Below, piece by piece: positions 35,877-44,964 of a stretch of DNA of 64,000 nt. The stretch is from UBA10347 sp905182135 (GTDB taxonomy: Bacteria; Actinomycetota; Acidimicrobiia; Acidimicrobiales; UBA10347). The first letter of the stretch is position 1; the number at the start of each line of letters is the position of its first letter. Both the position numbers and the translations under genes were made by a program. The stretch covers positions 62,001 through 126,000 of the forward strand of contig CAWUSE010000008.1 of the NCBI GenBank assembly GCA_963925805.1, written 5' to 3'. Below the pieces are notes generated by a model, which ran no database searches, was not told the origin of the DNA, and saw only the letters and a program-made list of their open reading frames with translations.

Positions 35877-36518
35877 CTATAAGCCGTCGCGCCATTCGTT
35901 GGGGTCTCGACCGAGTTCGGCAAAGCGACGTTCGATCCAGATCGGAACCTCCGGCATGTGGCCGGCTCGAGCTCGCTCAATTAGCTCACTGCCTTCGGCC
36001 CAGACATGGCACGTGTTCAGGTTCAGCTCGAAATGAGCGGGTCCGCTGTCGCCCTCACCGCCCGGGTCAAACGGTTTACCGCCTTCGTCGTAGCGGTCGT
36101 CCATACGAACCGACCACATTGCCTGGACAACGACGGGCGCCATCGCCTGCAGCAATGCCGTGGTGTGGGTGCACGCTCGTGGCCCACCAAACAGCTCGCG
36201 GACCTTGCGATTGAAGCCGCGCGCAACACTGAGCCCCACGAGCTGACCGTAGTGTTCAATGACCGACGGGCAGGATTCGTTTGGGTGCGTGCGGAACTCG
36301 ACCTGAGCGTCGGTGATCGTCAGGTCGGCCAGCGTTACCCGCAATACAACCAACATGTGATGAATCTCGAGCGGATCAGGATCACCCTCGATGTAGATGC
36401 CCGGTGGCTTTACGTCCCGTACCGATCCGACAACCACCATGTGGTCGTCGTCGCGGTACACCTTGGTGTCATAGCTACGGGTGTGCAGCAGCGTGAGCTC
36501 TTCGAGCGCAATCGTCAT
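35877..36518 (-). CDS. DUF2889 family protein
   Basis: A 213-aa protein of the DUF2889 type: LLHTRSYDTKVYRDDDHMVVVGSVRD, a middle region with YGQLVGLSVARGFNRKVRELFGGPRACTHTTALL, and a C-terminal ERRFAELG. In other bacteria such proteins have no assigned biochemical role. ATG at 36518 is chosen; 36524 and 36554 are alternatives. Divergent from the Nudix gene over about 54 bases. Confidence 0.75.
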   Translation of the reverse strand: MTIALEELTLLHTRSYDTKVYRDDDHMVVVGSVRDVKPPGIYIEGDPDPLEIHHMLVVLRVTLADLTITDAQVEFRTHPNESCPSVIEHYGQLVGLSVARGFNRKVRELFGGPRACTHTTALLQAMAPVVVQAMWSVRMDDRYDEGGKPFDPGGEGDSGPAHFELNLNTCHVWAEGSELIERARAGHMPEVPIWIERRFAELGRDPNEWRDGL

Positions 36519-36572
36519 GGGCATCTTGTATCCGAGAAACGGGTGCCTCACCAACCTGGAATAAGGTACGAC

Positions 36573-37091
36573 ATGCGTTTCACCCCGGTCGTCGGCACGC
36601 TCGCCTACCTTCTTGACCCAACGACCGACCAGGTACTAATCATTCGCCGCAACGCTCGCCCCAACGATGATCATTTTGGCAAGGTCAACGGACTTGGTGG
36701 CAAGGTCGAAGTTGACGAGGACATCGTCTCGAGCGCTCGACGCGAAGTTCTTGAAGAGTCAGGACTCTCCGCTACAGATATGCAGCTACGAGGGACCGTC
36801 ACCTTTAGCGATTTCGGCCCGAAACGTGAGCAGTGGCTCGTGTTCATCTTCCTGGTCACTGACTGGACTGGCCAGTGCATGACGGCAAACAACGAAGGCG
36901 AGCTTGAGTGGGTCGACCGCTCGGCGCTCCTCGAAGCATGCCAGGGCGGGCCTGCAGCAATTCAGTTACCTATGTGGCCGGGAGACAAGCACTTCTTGCC
37001 GTTTGTCTTCGACGACAACCAGAGCAGCTTTCACGGGACTATGCCCTACGACGGCGATTTTCCCGTCAGCTGGTCCTACGAGCGCGTCTGA
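36573..37091 (+). CDS. MutT-type Nudix hydrolase
   Basis: A 172-aa Nudix protein, MutT-like. The box GKVEVDEDIVSSARREVLEESGL lies near residues 45-66 after NGLGG. VGTLAYLL and LIIRRNARPNDDHFGKVNG precede it as in 8-oxo-dGTP diphosphatases, so a nucleotide-pool sanitising role is plausible. Start is ATG 36573; longer upstream reading would run antisense through DUF2889 and is rejected. Confidence 0.85.
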   Translation: MRFTPVVGTLAYLLDPTTDQVLIIRRNARPNDDHFGKVNGLGGKVEVDEDIVSSARREVLEESGLSATDMQLRGTVTFSDFGPKREQWLVFIFLVTDWTGQCMTANNEGELEWVDRSALLEACQGGPAAIQLPMWPGDKHFLPFVFDDNQSSFHGTMPYDGDFPVSWSYERV

Positions 37092-37138
37092 CTAGGCAAC
37101 ATCGCCGGTACGTACTCGCTAGGGACCCACGTTACATT

Positions 37139-38104
37139 TCAGGATTGGCCGAGGAAATCGGGCCAACTTCGCGATCGGCGAGGCCGTGACGGAAGGCCGA
37201 GCGCATCGAGTTGCGCCTGCACCTCGAGCAGCTGATCAGACAACACAGCGATACGGCATGGTTGCCCGTTCGTTGGAGCGCCAGAACTGAAAGCATCGAC
37301 CGTCAAGGCAAGCTCTGGGGAATACGGCGTGTCGATGTATAGCGGCATACCTGCGGTCTTCGACAACCGAAGACGACCGATGTCGCTCAACATCTTCAAC
37401 GGCGTCGTGAGCCGGATCTTGGTGCCATGGACATAGTGCCACCTCACCGGGTATTCGACGACATTTAGACCCATTGCAAGGAGTCGCCGCAAGATCTCGA
37501 CATCGAAGGCAAAGCCATCGATACCAGCGCTGGCGAATGCCACTCGTGCGGCAGGTGCATGGAACACCTTGGCTCCACACTGCGTGTCTCGAATAGACGT
37601 GCCAGCCGCGATCTGGACCACGTGGTTGAACGCTCGGCCCATGAGACCGCGGATCGCGGGAGCGCCCGTCACGTTTGAGCCGGGCGCGTGGCGTGAACCA
37701 AACACGGCGGCCACGTTCGGGCCGAGCGCAGCGATCATCGGCGCTAACGCACTTAGATCGGTGGCGTTGTCGGCATCGATGAACGCGATCACGTCGCCGC
37801 GAGCTGCAGCAACACCGGTTCGCACAGCGGCCCCTTTGCCCTGATTTCGTGAGTGCTCAATCACAACGAGATATTTGGCCCATTCGCCAGCCCGCCGGGC
37901 CGCTGTCACCGTCTCGTCGGTACTACCATCGTCGACGACGATGATCTCGGTGCTCGACGAATTAACACGGTGCCGCAGCGCATCGAGAGCGACAGGAAGT
38001 CGGTACGCCTCGTTATACGCAGGAATGATGATGCTCAACTTGATCGCCAGGTTGTTGCGCGACGGCCGAGCCACCATCAGCACCCGTTGGCTCGTTGACG
38101 TCAT
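37139..38104 (-). CDS. Family 2 glycosyltransferase, dolichyl-phosphate glucosyltransferase-like
   Basis: A 321-aa GT-A enzyme. Motifs: LSIIIPAYNEAYRL, IIVVDDGSTDET, GKGAAVRTGVAAARGD, FIDADNATDLS (DxD), FGSRHAPGS, RDTQCGAKVF and GFAFDVEILRR. The last two mark the DPM1/Alg5-like group that uses polyprenyl phosphate acceptors. The C-terminal 60 residues have no membrane helices. Polyprenyl-phosphate glycosylation is likely, sugar unknown. Confidence 0.85.
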   Translation of the reverse strand: MTSTSQRVLMVARPSRNNLAIKLSIIIPAYNEAYRLPVALDALRHRVNSSSTEIIVVDDGSTDETVTAARRAGEWAKYLVVIEHSRNQGKGAAVRTGVAAARGDVIAFIDADNATDLSALAPMIAALGPNVAAVFGSRHAPGSNVTGAPAIRGLMGRAFNHVVQIAAGTSIRDTQCGAKVFHAPAARVAFASAGIDGFAFDVEILRRLLAMGLNVVEYPVRWHYVHGTKIRLTTPLKMLSDIGRLRLSKTAGMPLYIDTPYSPELALTVDAFSSGAPTNGQPCRIAVLSDQLLEVQAQLDALGLPSRPRRSRSWPDFLGQS

Positions 38105-38161
38105 ACCGCCAGTCTGCCGCAAACGCCCAAGAACTAATAGGTATCTGGCACCGGTTCGTTA

Positions 38162-39826
38162 TTAAAAACAGCTAGCGAGCTGCGCCCCAACGGGTCCATT
38201 GTTCAACAAAATTGCAAACTCGTCGGCGTCGATAGCTTTGCTAAATAAGAAGCCTTGGCCGCGGTCAATACCGATCTTGGTGAGGAAATCTGCCTGCCGG
38301 GATGTCTCAACCCCTTCGACAACAACGATCATGTTCGTACTTCGGGCGAACTCGGCCAGGCTGGTCACCAAGTTGCGCACTCGCCAGTCCGTCTCGATGC
38401 GTGCCACGTAACTGCGGTCGATCTTGATCCCGTCGATCGGTAGATCACTCAACATTTGAAGCGAGGAGTAGCCCGCTCCGAAGTCATCAAGCATGATCTC
38501 GGCGCCGAGCTCGCGCAACCGATTCAGGATCGTGCGGACGCCGTCGAAATCATGAATGATGTCGGTCTCGGCGATCTCCAGCCGCATGCCGACGAATGGG
38601 CGGGCGATCTGATCTTCCTCATGCATTGCCAACAAGCTCGGAAGATGAGCAGCCGACACGTTCAAGGCAACCGGCAGGTTGCTGCCACTGAGCCGACGCC
38701 AAGCCCATACCTGACCTGCCATCTTGATCATGAGCTGTTCGAGCATGCCTGCACGCCGAGCTATATCGATGAACGAACTCGCTATCTCGACACCATTGTC
38801 GGTGCGCCAGCGAGCGAGCACCTCTGCGGCGATCACTTCGCCCGTGACCATGTCGACTTCGGGCTGAAACCAGGCTTCGATCTGGTCGTTGGCGAGTGCC
38901 TCGCGCAACGCCATTTCTGTGCGAACTCGAGCGTCACGTTTCGCGCGCAGGTCGGCATCAGCAAGCACTGCTTGTCCCCGGCCGCGCGCTTTCGCCTCAT
39001 AAAGAGCAGCATCGGCGTGGCGATACAACTCGTCGGCGGTTTCACCTGCGACCGCGACCGCCATGCCAATGCTCGTTCCGATGCGGAGCTCCACACCATC
39101 GATCGTGAAAGGATCCACAAACATGGCGAGAAGACGATCTGCGACCGAACTCAGATGGTCAACCGACGTCAAACTTCGAAGCAGTACGACAAGTTCGTCG
39201 CCGCCAACACGGGCGAGAAGCATATTCTCGTCCGTAAGCGCACTTTTTATGCCTAGACCAACCGCCTTCAACAATTCATCACCCGCAGCATGGCCTAGTG
39301 AATCGTTGACAAATTTGAACCGATCGAGATCCATGAACAAAACACCGACGCCACCGGCCTGTCCACCACTCGCCACCAAGGCATTAGCGAGCTCGACCTG
39401 CAACAGCTCCCGGTTCGGGATCTGCATGAGCAGATCGTGGGTAGAGCGATAGCGCAGCTCTTCGTTCAAGGTTGTCACGTCCGATAGCCGACGCAATCGC
39501 CGCCATAGCTCAGCAGAAACAGCACACGACACCAACGTCGCTGTCGTGGCAACAACAAGCACTAGTGGTGACCAGCTCTTGGATCCGAAAGCTAAGACGA
39601 ACACCGGCAACGCAGCCATCACAAAGATTGCCGCCCGACGTATCGCTGCCAAGAGCCCCGTGCGCTTGACGTCGCTGTCGCTGGTGGAATTCGTGGAGCC
39701 GGCCTGTCGTCGATCGGCGAGTGCAGGCAGAGCAGTACATACCGGCGACCACAGAGCTGACTTAAGCAAAACTAGCCAGGACGGGTGTCGCAAATTGCGC
39801 GAAGCGCTAGAGAATTGCCACACCAT
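38162..39826 (-). CDS. Membrane GGDEF-EAL cyclic-di-GMP signalling protein
   Basis: A 554-aa protein with two membrane helices (about 58-105), a GGDEF domain and an EAL domain. The GGDEF A-site reads RVGGDELVVLL, so the final Phe is Leu; cyclase activity may be weak. The EAL domain has AAEVLARW (EVL for EAL), NVSAAH, RLEIAET, DDFGAGYSS, IKIDR and VVEGVET, that is every metal and catalytic residue of active phosphodiesterases. Probably a c-di-GMP hydrolase. The N-terminal start is uncertain because no ribosome-binding site is obvious; a later GTG/ATG is possible. Confidence 0.87.
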   Translation of the reverse strand: MVWQFSSASRNLRHPSWLVLLKSALWSPVCTALPALADRRQAGSTNSTSDSDVKRTGLLAAIRRAAIFVMAALPVFVLAFGSKSWSPLVLVVATTATLVSCAVSAELWRRLRRLSDVTTLNEELRYRSTHDLLMQIPNRELLQVELANALVASGGQAGGVGVLFMDLDRFKFVNDSLGHAAGDELLKAVGLGIKSALTDENMLLARVGGDELVVLLRSLTSVDHLSSVADRLLAMFVDPFTIDGVELRIGTSIGMAVAVAGETADELYRHADAALYEAKARGRGQAVLADADLRAKRDARVRTEMALREALANDQIEAWFQPEVDMVTGEVIAAEVLARWRTDNGVEIASSFIDIARRAGMLEQLMIKMAGQVWAWRRLSGSNLPVALNVSAAHLPSLLAMHEEDQIARPFVGMRLEIAETDIIHDFDGVRTILNRLRELGAEIMLDDFGAGYSSLQMLSDLPIDGIKIDRSYVARIETDWRVRNLVTSLAEFARSTNMIVVVEGVETSRQADFLTKIGIDRGQGFLFSKAIDADEFAILLNNGPVGAQLASCF

Positions 39827-39946
39827 CTATTTGCACATTAGCCCCACTACCAACTTCAACACCGTTCTATTGGAACAGAACAGCTACAACACAGCGATCG
39901 AGTTAGTTATACCCATCTCGCTGTACGCACTAGAGAGAACAAAATC

Positions 39947-40564
39947 TCAACTATTGGGACGCGGCCTTTGTGCCAATGCCTTTGCCGTAGCAGCGACGAT
40001 TAACCGATGCTCTGTTGCATGAAGCCGCGTCGCGAAGTCCGCGAGACCATCACTCGGATGGAAAGGCACGACTTCGGTGAGAATCACCGGCCCTGCATCC
40101 ACCCCGTCGTCGGGGACCCAATGCACCATCACACCTGATTCGTCAAGTTCACCGGCACGCCATGCCTCATAGGCCCGCTCGATCGATCCAATACCAGGGA
40201 ACTCGCCCGGTTTCGCCGGATGCAGATTGATCATGGGGAAGGATGCGCCAACCTGGGCGCCCAGGATGCGCATCCAGCCGGCCATCACGACTAGATCAGG
40301 GTCACACGACGCGATCAGATCAATCAGCCGAGCATCAGCCAAGCGCCTGACTTCAAGATCCTTGCCGACATGTTCGATCACGTGGCAAGTGACTCCTGCT
40401 GCGTCAGCTCGATCAACAACGCCAGCATCGCTGCGGTTCGTAATTACAGCGACGACGCACGCATCAAGGTCGCCCGCCACACAGGCATCAATCAACGCCT
40501 GACAGTTGGTCCCACTGCCCGATGCCAACACGACGATCCGGCCGGGATTTCGGTCCGTTTCCAC
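39947..40564 (-). CDS. purN: Phosphoribosylglycinamide formyltransferase
   Basis: Transfers a formyl group from 10-formyl-THF to GAR. The 205-aa protein has VLASGSGTNCQALID, MAGWMRIL, NLHPAKPGEFPGIGSI and HWVPDDGVDAGPVI (catalytic Asp). The HPAKPGEF loop resembles the Ade8-type HPALPG more than the E. coli HPSLLPKYPG. Start GTG 40564, 10 bases after purM; ATG 40615 overlapping purM is an alternative. Last gene of the pur operon. Confidence 0.9.
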   Translation of the reverse strand: METDRNPGRIVVLASGSGTNCQALIDACVAGDLDACVVAVITNRSDAGVVDRADAAGVTCHVIEHVGKDLEVRRLADARLIDLIASCDPDLVVMAGWMRILGAQVGASFPMINLHPAKPGEFPGIGSIERAYEAWRAGELDESGVMVHWVPDDGVDAGPVILTEVVPFHPSDGLADFATRLHATEHRLIVAATAKALAQRPRPNS

Positions 40565-40574
40565 AATCCCACCG

Positions 40575-41606
40575 TTAGATGTTTGTGAGCGTGACGCGGT
40601 CGGTTGACCCGTCATAGGCGACAGTTTCGCCAATTACCCAGGTGGTCTCAGCGATCGCCGACTGTACTGCAGCGACACATTCGGGTGCCACGATCAGCAC
40701 CATCCCGATGCCACAGTTGAAGATCTGATGGGCATCGTCGACCGCTAGGTCAGCACCCTGGATAAGCCAGTCGAACAACGGTGGCCTAGGCCACGCGCTG
40801 ACGTCGACGGTTGCGCCGATGCCAGTGGGCAGCACCCGAGGAATGTTGTCTTGCATCCCGCCGCCGGTGATGTGTGCCATAGCCATCAGTAGGTCCTGCC
40901 GAATGACATCGGCAAGTACGCCGTGGTAGCTGCGGTGGGTTGCGCACAACGCAGCGCCGATCGACTCGCCGTCGCCACCAGGTAGCGGGTCAGTCAATGG
41001 AGTGTCGCCTACAACCTGGCGCGCCAAGCTGTAGCCGTTGGTGTGCAAGCCACTACTAGCGACACCGACCAACACATAGCCAGCCTGGATGCCGGCCTTG
41101 GGCAGTAACTTCGATCGCGACACCGCACCGACCATGGTGCCGGCAATGTCAACAGAGCCTTCCGTGAACACACCTGGCATCTCGGCAGTCTCGCCACCCA
41201 GCAGGATGCATTTCGATTCGCGACATGCCGCGGCCATACCCTCGACGATGCGGCCGACAATTTCGGGATCGAGACGCTGCGCTGCGACAGTGTCCAAGAA
41301 AAAGAGCGGAATCGCACCCTGAACCAGCACATCATTAATTCCATGATTAACAATGTCGCCACCGGCGCCTTCCCACAGGTCCATCGCAGCGCTGAGCTTG
41401 GTCTTGGTGCCTACACCGTCAGTACTTGCAACCATCAGCGGATCATGGATACCAGCAAGTGACGCCAGATCAAAGACACCTCCAAAGCCACCGATGCCCG
41501 ACACGACACGCTCGTCGTGCGTGCTTTTAACTGCATCCGAGATGCGTTCAATTGTTGCGGCCCCCGACGTTAACGAAACGCCGGCTGCCTCATATGCATC
41601 ACTCAT
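40575..41606 (-). CDS. purM: Phosphoribosylformylglycinamidine cyclo-ligase
   Basis: AIR synthetase, 343 aa. The motifs STDGVGTKTKLS, HGINDVLVQGAIPLFFLD, LLGGETAEMPGVF, GLHTNGYSLAR and HITGGGMQDNIPRVLP are complete. It follows purD after about 40 bases and is followed by purN. Confidence 0.95.
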   Translation of the reverse strand: MSDAYEAAGVSLTSGAATIERISDAVKSTHDERVVSGIGGFGGVFDLASLAGIHDPLMVASTDGVGTKTKLSAAMDLWEGAGGDIVNHGINDVLVQGAIPLFFLDTVAAQRLDPEIVGRIVEGMAAACRESKCILLGGETAEMPGVFTEGSVDIAGTMVGAVSRSKLLPKAGIQAGYVLVGVASSGLHTNGYSLARQVVGDTPLTDPLPGGDGESIGAALCATHRSYHGVLADVIRQDLLMAMAHITGGGMQDNIPRVLPTGIGATVDVSAWPRPPLFDWLIQGADLAVDDAHQIFNCGIGMVLIVAPECVAAVQSAIAETTWVIGETVAYDGSTDRVTLTNI

Positions 41607-41646
41607 GCATGCCTCCAGGTGTGGCGCCCCCAGGGGACGTCACACT

Positions 41647-42939
41647 TCAGTTATCAATAGAAGTTGTTGATTTGCTCGACCGGATTGATGAGTGGCGCCA
41701 GCCAATGTCTCCACGGGCAAACAGGCCGTTACCGGTGACCTGGTCAACCAATCGATAGGAGTTGGACAGCGCCGAGTCAAGGTCATCGCCCATCCCGGTT
41801 ATGGCAAGCACCCGTCCGCCGTTGGAGACGAGACGGTCATCGTCGTCTCGTACCGCGCCGGCATAGAACGTGCAGACATCATCGCTGCGACCCAAGTCAG
41901 GAACGGCGATGCCTTTGACTGGGTCTGAGGGGTACCCCTGGGCGCAAATCACGACGGTGGCGGCCACGCCGGGCCGCATTGTGACGCTGATCTGGTCGAG
42001 TGTGCCGTTGGCGGCCGCGGCCATCAGTTCAAGACCACTGGACTGCAACATGGGCAGGATGACTTCGGCTTCGGGGTCGCCGAAACGACAGTTGTATTCG
42101 ACCAATTTGGGGCCAGTTGGAGTGAGCATAATGCCGGCAAAGAGCACCCCGACGTAGGGGGTGCCGGCAGCAGCCATACCAGCGACCGCTGGTTCAAGGA
42201 AAAGCGATGCAAGCTCAGCCTGGCGTGATGCATCGATGCCCGGCACAGGGCTGAAGGCGCCCATGCCACCGGTGTTCGGCCCGGTATCGCCTTCGCCAAC
42301 GCGCTTGTGGTCCTGAGCAGTGGCGAGCGCTAGAACAGTCGACCCGTCACTCACGCCGAACAAACTGAGCTCTTCACCGGTCATCCGTTCTTCGAGCACG
42401 ATGGTCGAGCCAGACACGCCGAGCTCTCTACCATCAATCATCGAGGTGATGGCCTGCACGGTTTCTTCACGATTTTCGGGAATGATCACGCCCTTACCAG
42501 CAGCGAGCCCGTCAGCCTTGACAACAACCTCGAACCGCTGCTCGTCGAACCAGGCGATGGCCTCAACGCTTGACGTGAACGTTTTCGATACAGGCGACGG
42601 GATGCCGCAGCTAGCAGCGAACGAGCGGGTAAAGGACTTAGATCCTTCGAGCTGGGCTGCAGCTTTCGACGGACCGAAACAGGAAATGTTGGCGTCCAAA
42701 AGTGCATCGGCTAAGCCTGCTACCAACGGCGCCTCGGGACCCACCACAACGAGGTCGATTTGATTTGAGGCGCAGTACCCCACGACTGCGGCATTATCGG
42801 CCACATCGAGCACAACGTTGTGCTCCTGGGTTCCGGCGTTGCCGGGCGCCACCGCAAGCGAGGTCAACCCATCGCTACGCAAGATCGCCTGGGCCAGAGC
42901 GTGCTCTCGCCCACCTGACCCAATCAACAGCACCTTCAT
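41647..42939 (-). CDS. purD: Phosphoribosylamine-glycine ligase
   Basis: GAR synthetase, an ATP-grasp enzyme of 430 aa. Motifs: LLIGSGGREHALA at the N-terminus, VVVGPEAPLVAGLAD, FGPSKAAAQLEGSK, KADGLAAGKGV, GPNTGGMGAFSPVPG and EYNCRFGDPEAE. Starts with ATG; 109 bases separate it from purF, the largest gap inside the operon, and may hold an internal signal. Confidence 0.95.
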   Translation of the reverse strand: MKVLLIGSGGREHALAQAILRSDGLTSLAVAPGNAGTQEHNVVLDVADNAAVVGYCASNQIDLVVVGPEAPLVAGLADALLDANISCFGPSKAAAQLEGSKSFTRSFAASCGIPSPVSKTFTSSVEAIAWFDEQRFEVVVKADGLAAGKGVIIPENREETVQAITSMIDGRELGVSGSTIVLEERMTGEELSLFGVSDGSTVLALATAQDHKRVGEGDTGPNTGGMGAFSPVPGIDASRQAELASLFLEPAVAGMAAAGTPYVGVLFAGIMLTPTGPKLVEYNCRFGDPEAEVILPMLQSSGLELMAAAANGTLDQISVTMRPGVAATVVICAQGYPSDPVKGIAVPDLGRSDDVCTFYAGAVRDDDDRLVSNGGRVLAITGMGDDLDSALSNSYRLVDQVTGNGLFARGDIGWRHSSIRSSKSTTSIDN

Positions 42940-43048
42940 CGGTGCACCGCAGAATCCGCGCTACCTGCGGACGCTGGAAAAGCAGCGACCCGGGACCGTA
43001 GAGGCGGATAGCTCGCACAGGATGAGCGAAGCGAATCATGACTACCCA

Positions 43049-44482
43049 TTATGCGAGTGCGCCGTCAAAGCGCTTCTTGGCCGTGGTCGGTAGCTTGAGC
43101 TGGACGGCAATTGGGTAGTCGCCTGTGAAGCACGCGTTGCAATAGCCGTCTTCGCGCTCGAGTGCTTCCATCATGGCCGGCACACTCAAGTACCCCAACG
43201 AGTCAGCACCGATGTGGGTAGCAATCTCATCGACACTCAAATGGTGAGCGATCAGCTCATCGTGGGTGCCCATGTCCACACCGAAGAAACACGGGTGCGC
43301 AATCGGCGGGCAGGTCACCCGCATATGAACCTCGAGCGCACCAGCCTCGCGAATCATCTTGATGAGTGGGCCGCTGGTGGTGCCACGCACGATCGAATCG
43401 TCGACTACGACGACCCGCTTGCCTTCGATGTTCTCGCGCAGCGTGTTGAATTTAAGTGCCACACCCTGGCGACGAAGCTCGTCTGTCGGCTCGATGAACG
43501 TGCGACCGATATAGCGATTCTTCACGAAGCCTTCGTTGTATGGAATGCCAGAATACGCCGAGTAACCAATGGCCGCCGGCATCGAGCTATCTGGAATTGG
43601 GATTACAACGTCGGCTTCAACCGGGTGCTGGGCCGCAACCGCAGCACCGAAACGTTGACGAACCTGGTGCACCGACATGGAATCCCATATGGCATCGGGC
43701 CGACTGAAGTAGATTTGTTCGAACGTGCAACGTGCTTGTCGCTCCGCTGGCTCGACACCTTGGATGCTTCGTGCCATCTGGCCTTGCAGCACGACGATCT
43801 CGCCCGGTTCCAGTTCGCGAATACTGTCGCAACCTAGGGTGCGCAGGGCTCCGGTCTCAGACGCTAATGCATGACCCCCGCTAGGAAGACGGCCCATCGA
43901 CAAAGGTCGGAAGCCCCATGGATCACGACAACCAATGACCTTGGTTCCGCTAAGCACAACCAGGCTGAACGCGCCCTTCCACTCGCCCATTACCTGCGAC
44001 AGACGGTGCTCCCAGCTTTCACCTTCTGTTGCGGCAAGCATGAGAGCGAGCACTTCGGAATCGCTTGAACTCGACAGGCCCGCACCACGCTTTAACAAGC
44101 CTTCGCGTAAATGATCGGCGTTGACAAGGTTGCCATTATGGGCAAGGCCTAGGGGGCCGTGCATGGTCTCTACAACATAGGGCTGCACATTACGTTCAGA
44201 GTTAGCGCCAGTCGTGGAGTACCGCGTGTGGCCAATAGCTAAGCCGCCGACCAAAGGGTCAAGTGCGCCTGCGTCGAATACTTGCGACACAAGGCCCATA
44301 TCTTTGTGCACTCGCACAGCCTGACCGTCGGCAACCGCTATTCCGGCAGCTTCTTGGCCACGGTGTTGCAACGCGTAGAGGCCGAAGAACGCGAGCTGGG
44401 CCGCATCGTTACCAGGGGTCGAGATACCAATAACCCCGCACTCTTCTTTGGGCGAATCGAGTTCAGGATCGATGTAATTCAC
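43049..44482 (-). CDS. purF: Amidophosphoribosyltransferase
   Basis: First committed enzyme of purine synthesis, 477 aa. The nucleophile is Cys 15 after a 14-residue propeptide (PKEECGVIG), followed by FGLYALQHRGQEAAG. The phosphoribosyltransferase domain has GKRVVVVDDSIVRGTTSG, and GYCNACFTGDYP near the end gives the iron-sulfur-type cysteines. Its GTG start overlaps the purE stop by four bases. Confidence 0.95.
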   Translation of the reverse strand: MNYIDPELDSPKEECGVIGISTPGNDAAQLAFFGLYALQHRGQEAAGIAVADGQAVRVHKDMGLVSQVFDAGALDPLVGGLAIGHTRYSTTGANSERNVQPYVVETMHGPLGLAHNGNLVNADHLREGLLKRGAGLSSSSDSEVLALMLAATEGESWEHRLSQVMGEWKGAFSLVVLSGTKVIGCRDPWGFRPLSMGRLPSGGHALASETGALRTLGCDSIRELEPGEIVVLQGQMARSIQGVEPAERQARCTFEQIYFSRPDAIWDSMSVHQVRQRFGAAVAAQHPVEADVVIPIPDSSMPAAIGYSAYSGIPYNEGFVKNRYIGRTFIEPTDELRRQGVALKFNTLRENIEGKRVVVVDDSIVRGTTSGPLIKMIREAGALEVHMRVTCPPIAHPCFFGVDMGTHDELIAHHLSVDEIATHIGADSLGYLSVPAMMEALEREDGYCNACFTGDYPIAVQLKLPTTAKKRFDGALA

Positions 44483-44961
44483 GATGGGTGACCGCGGTCG
44501 GCGTCGAGCACTTTTTGAGCTCGCGCCCGCTGATTGGCCTGGACAGCGATTCGGACGGCAGGATCGTTTAGACCCAAAATTTTGGCTGCCGATAGCGCAG
44601 CGTTTGCGGGCTCGAGAGTAACCATCGGGCCAACACCTGGCGGCGTGCGCATCGAGGACAACACGTCGAGTTGAGCGAACTCTTCGCTACGAGGAGGGCA
44701 TGCGATTACCGGCGAGGCCACGTTGGCATCAGACAGGCCGCTCAGAGCATCGCTCATGCCTGCGACGGTGATGAACACCGTCGGCGTGTCATCGTTGTCA
44801 TAGAAGCGCAGGATCTCGAGCGCTTTCTCGGGCACTCGATGCGCCGACGCTATGCGGCGGATCGAGTCGACACCTAGGTCACCCAAGTACTTCTCGATCT
44901 TGTCAACCCAAGGGTCGTCGCTGGGCGAACCAGCCAAGATCACAACTTTGCCGTTACTCAT
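44479..44961 (-). CDS. purE: AIR carboxylase of PurE class II type
   Basis: A 160-aa PurE-fold protein with AGSPSDDPWVDKI and SAHRVPEKALEILR at the substrate site. The second half, FITVAGMSDALSGLSDANVA and PVIACPPRSEEFAQLDVLSSMRTPPGVG, matches the animal-type (PAICS) and Treponema-type class II PurE rather than class I, whose AGGAAHLPGM motif is missing. Class II enzymes carboxylate AIR directly with CO2. No purK is in the operon, consistent with this. It lies between purQ and purF. Confidence 0.82.
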   Translation of the reverse strand: MSNGKVVILAGSPSDDPWVDKIEKYLGDLGVDSIRRIASAHRVPEKALEILRFYDNDDTPTVFITVAGMSDALSGLSDANVASPVIACPPRSEEFAQLDVLSSMRTPPGVGPMVTLEPANAALSAAKILGLNDPAVRIAVQANQRARAQKVLDADRGHPS

Positions 44962-44964
44962 GAA

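Noticed and set aside
36006..37091. A 361-aa plus-strand open frame covering the DUF2889 and Nudix genes
   Set aside because: Its first 190 residues are antisense to DUF2889, which has real family motifs on the minus strand; only the Nudix part from 36573 is supported.
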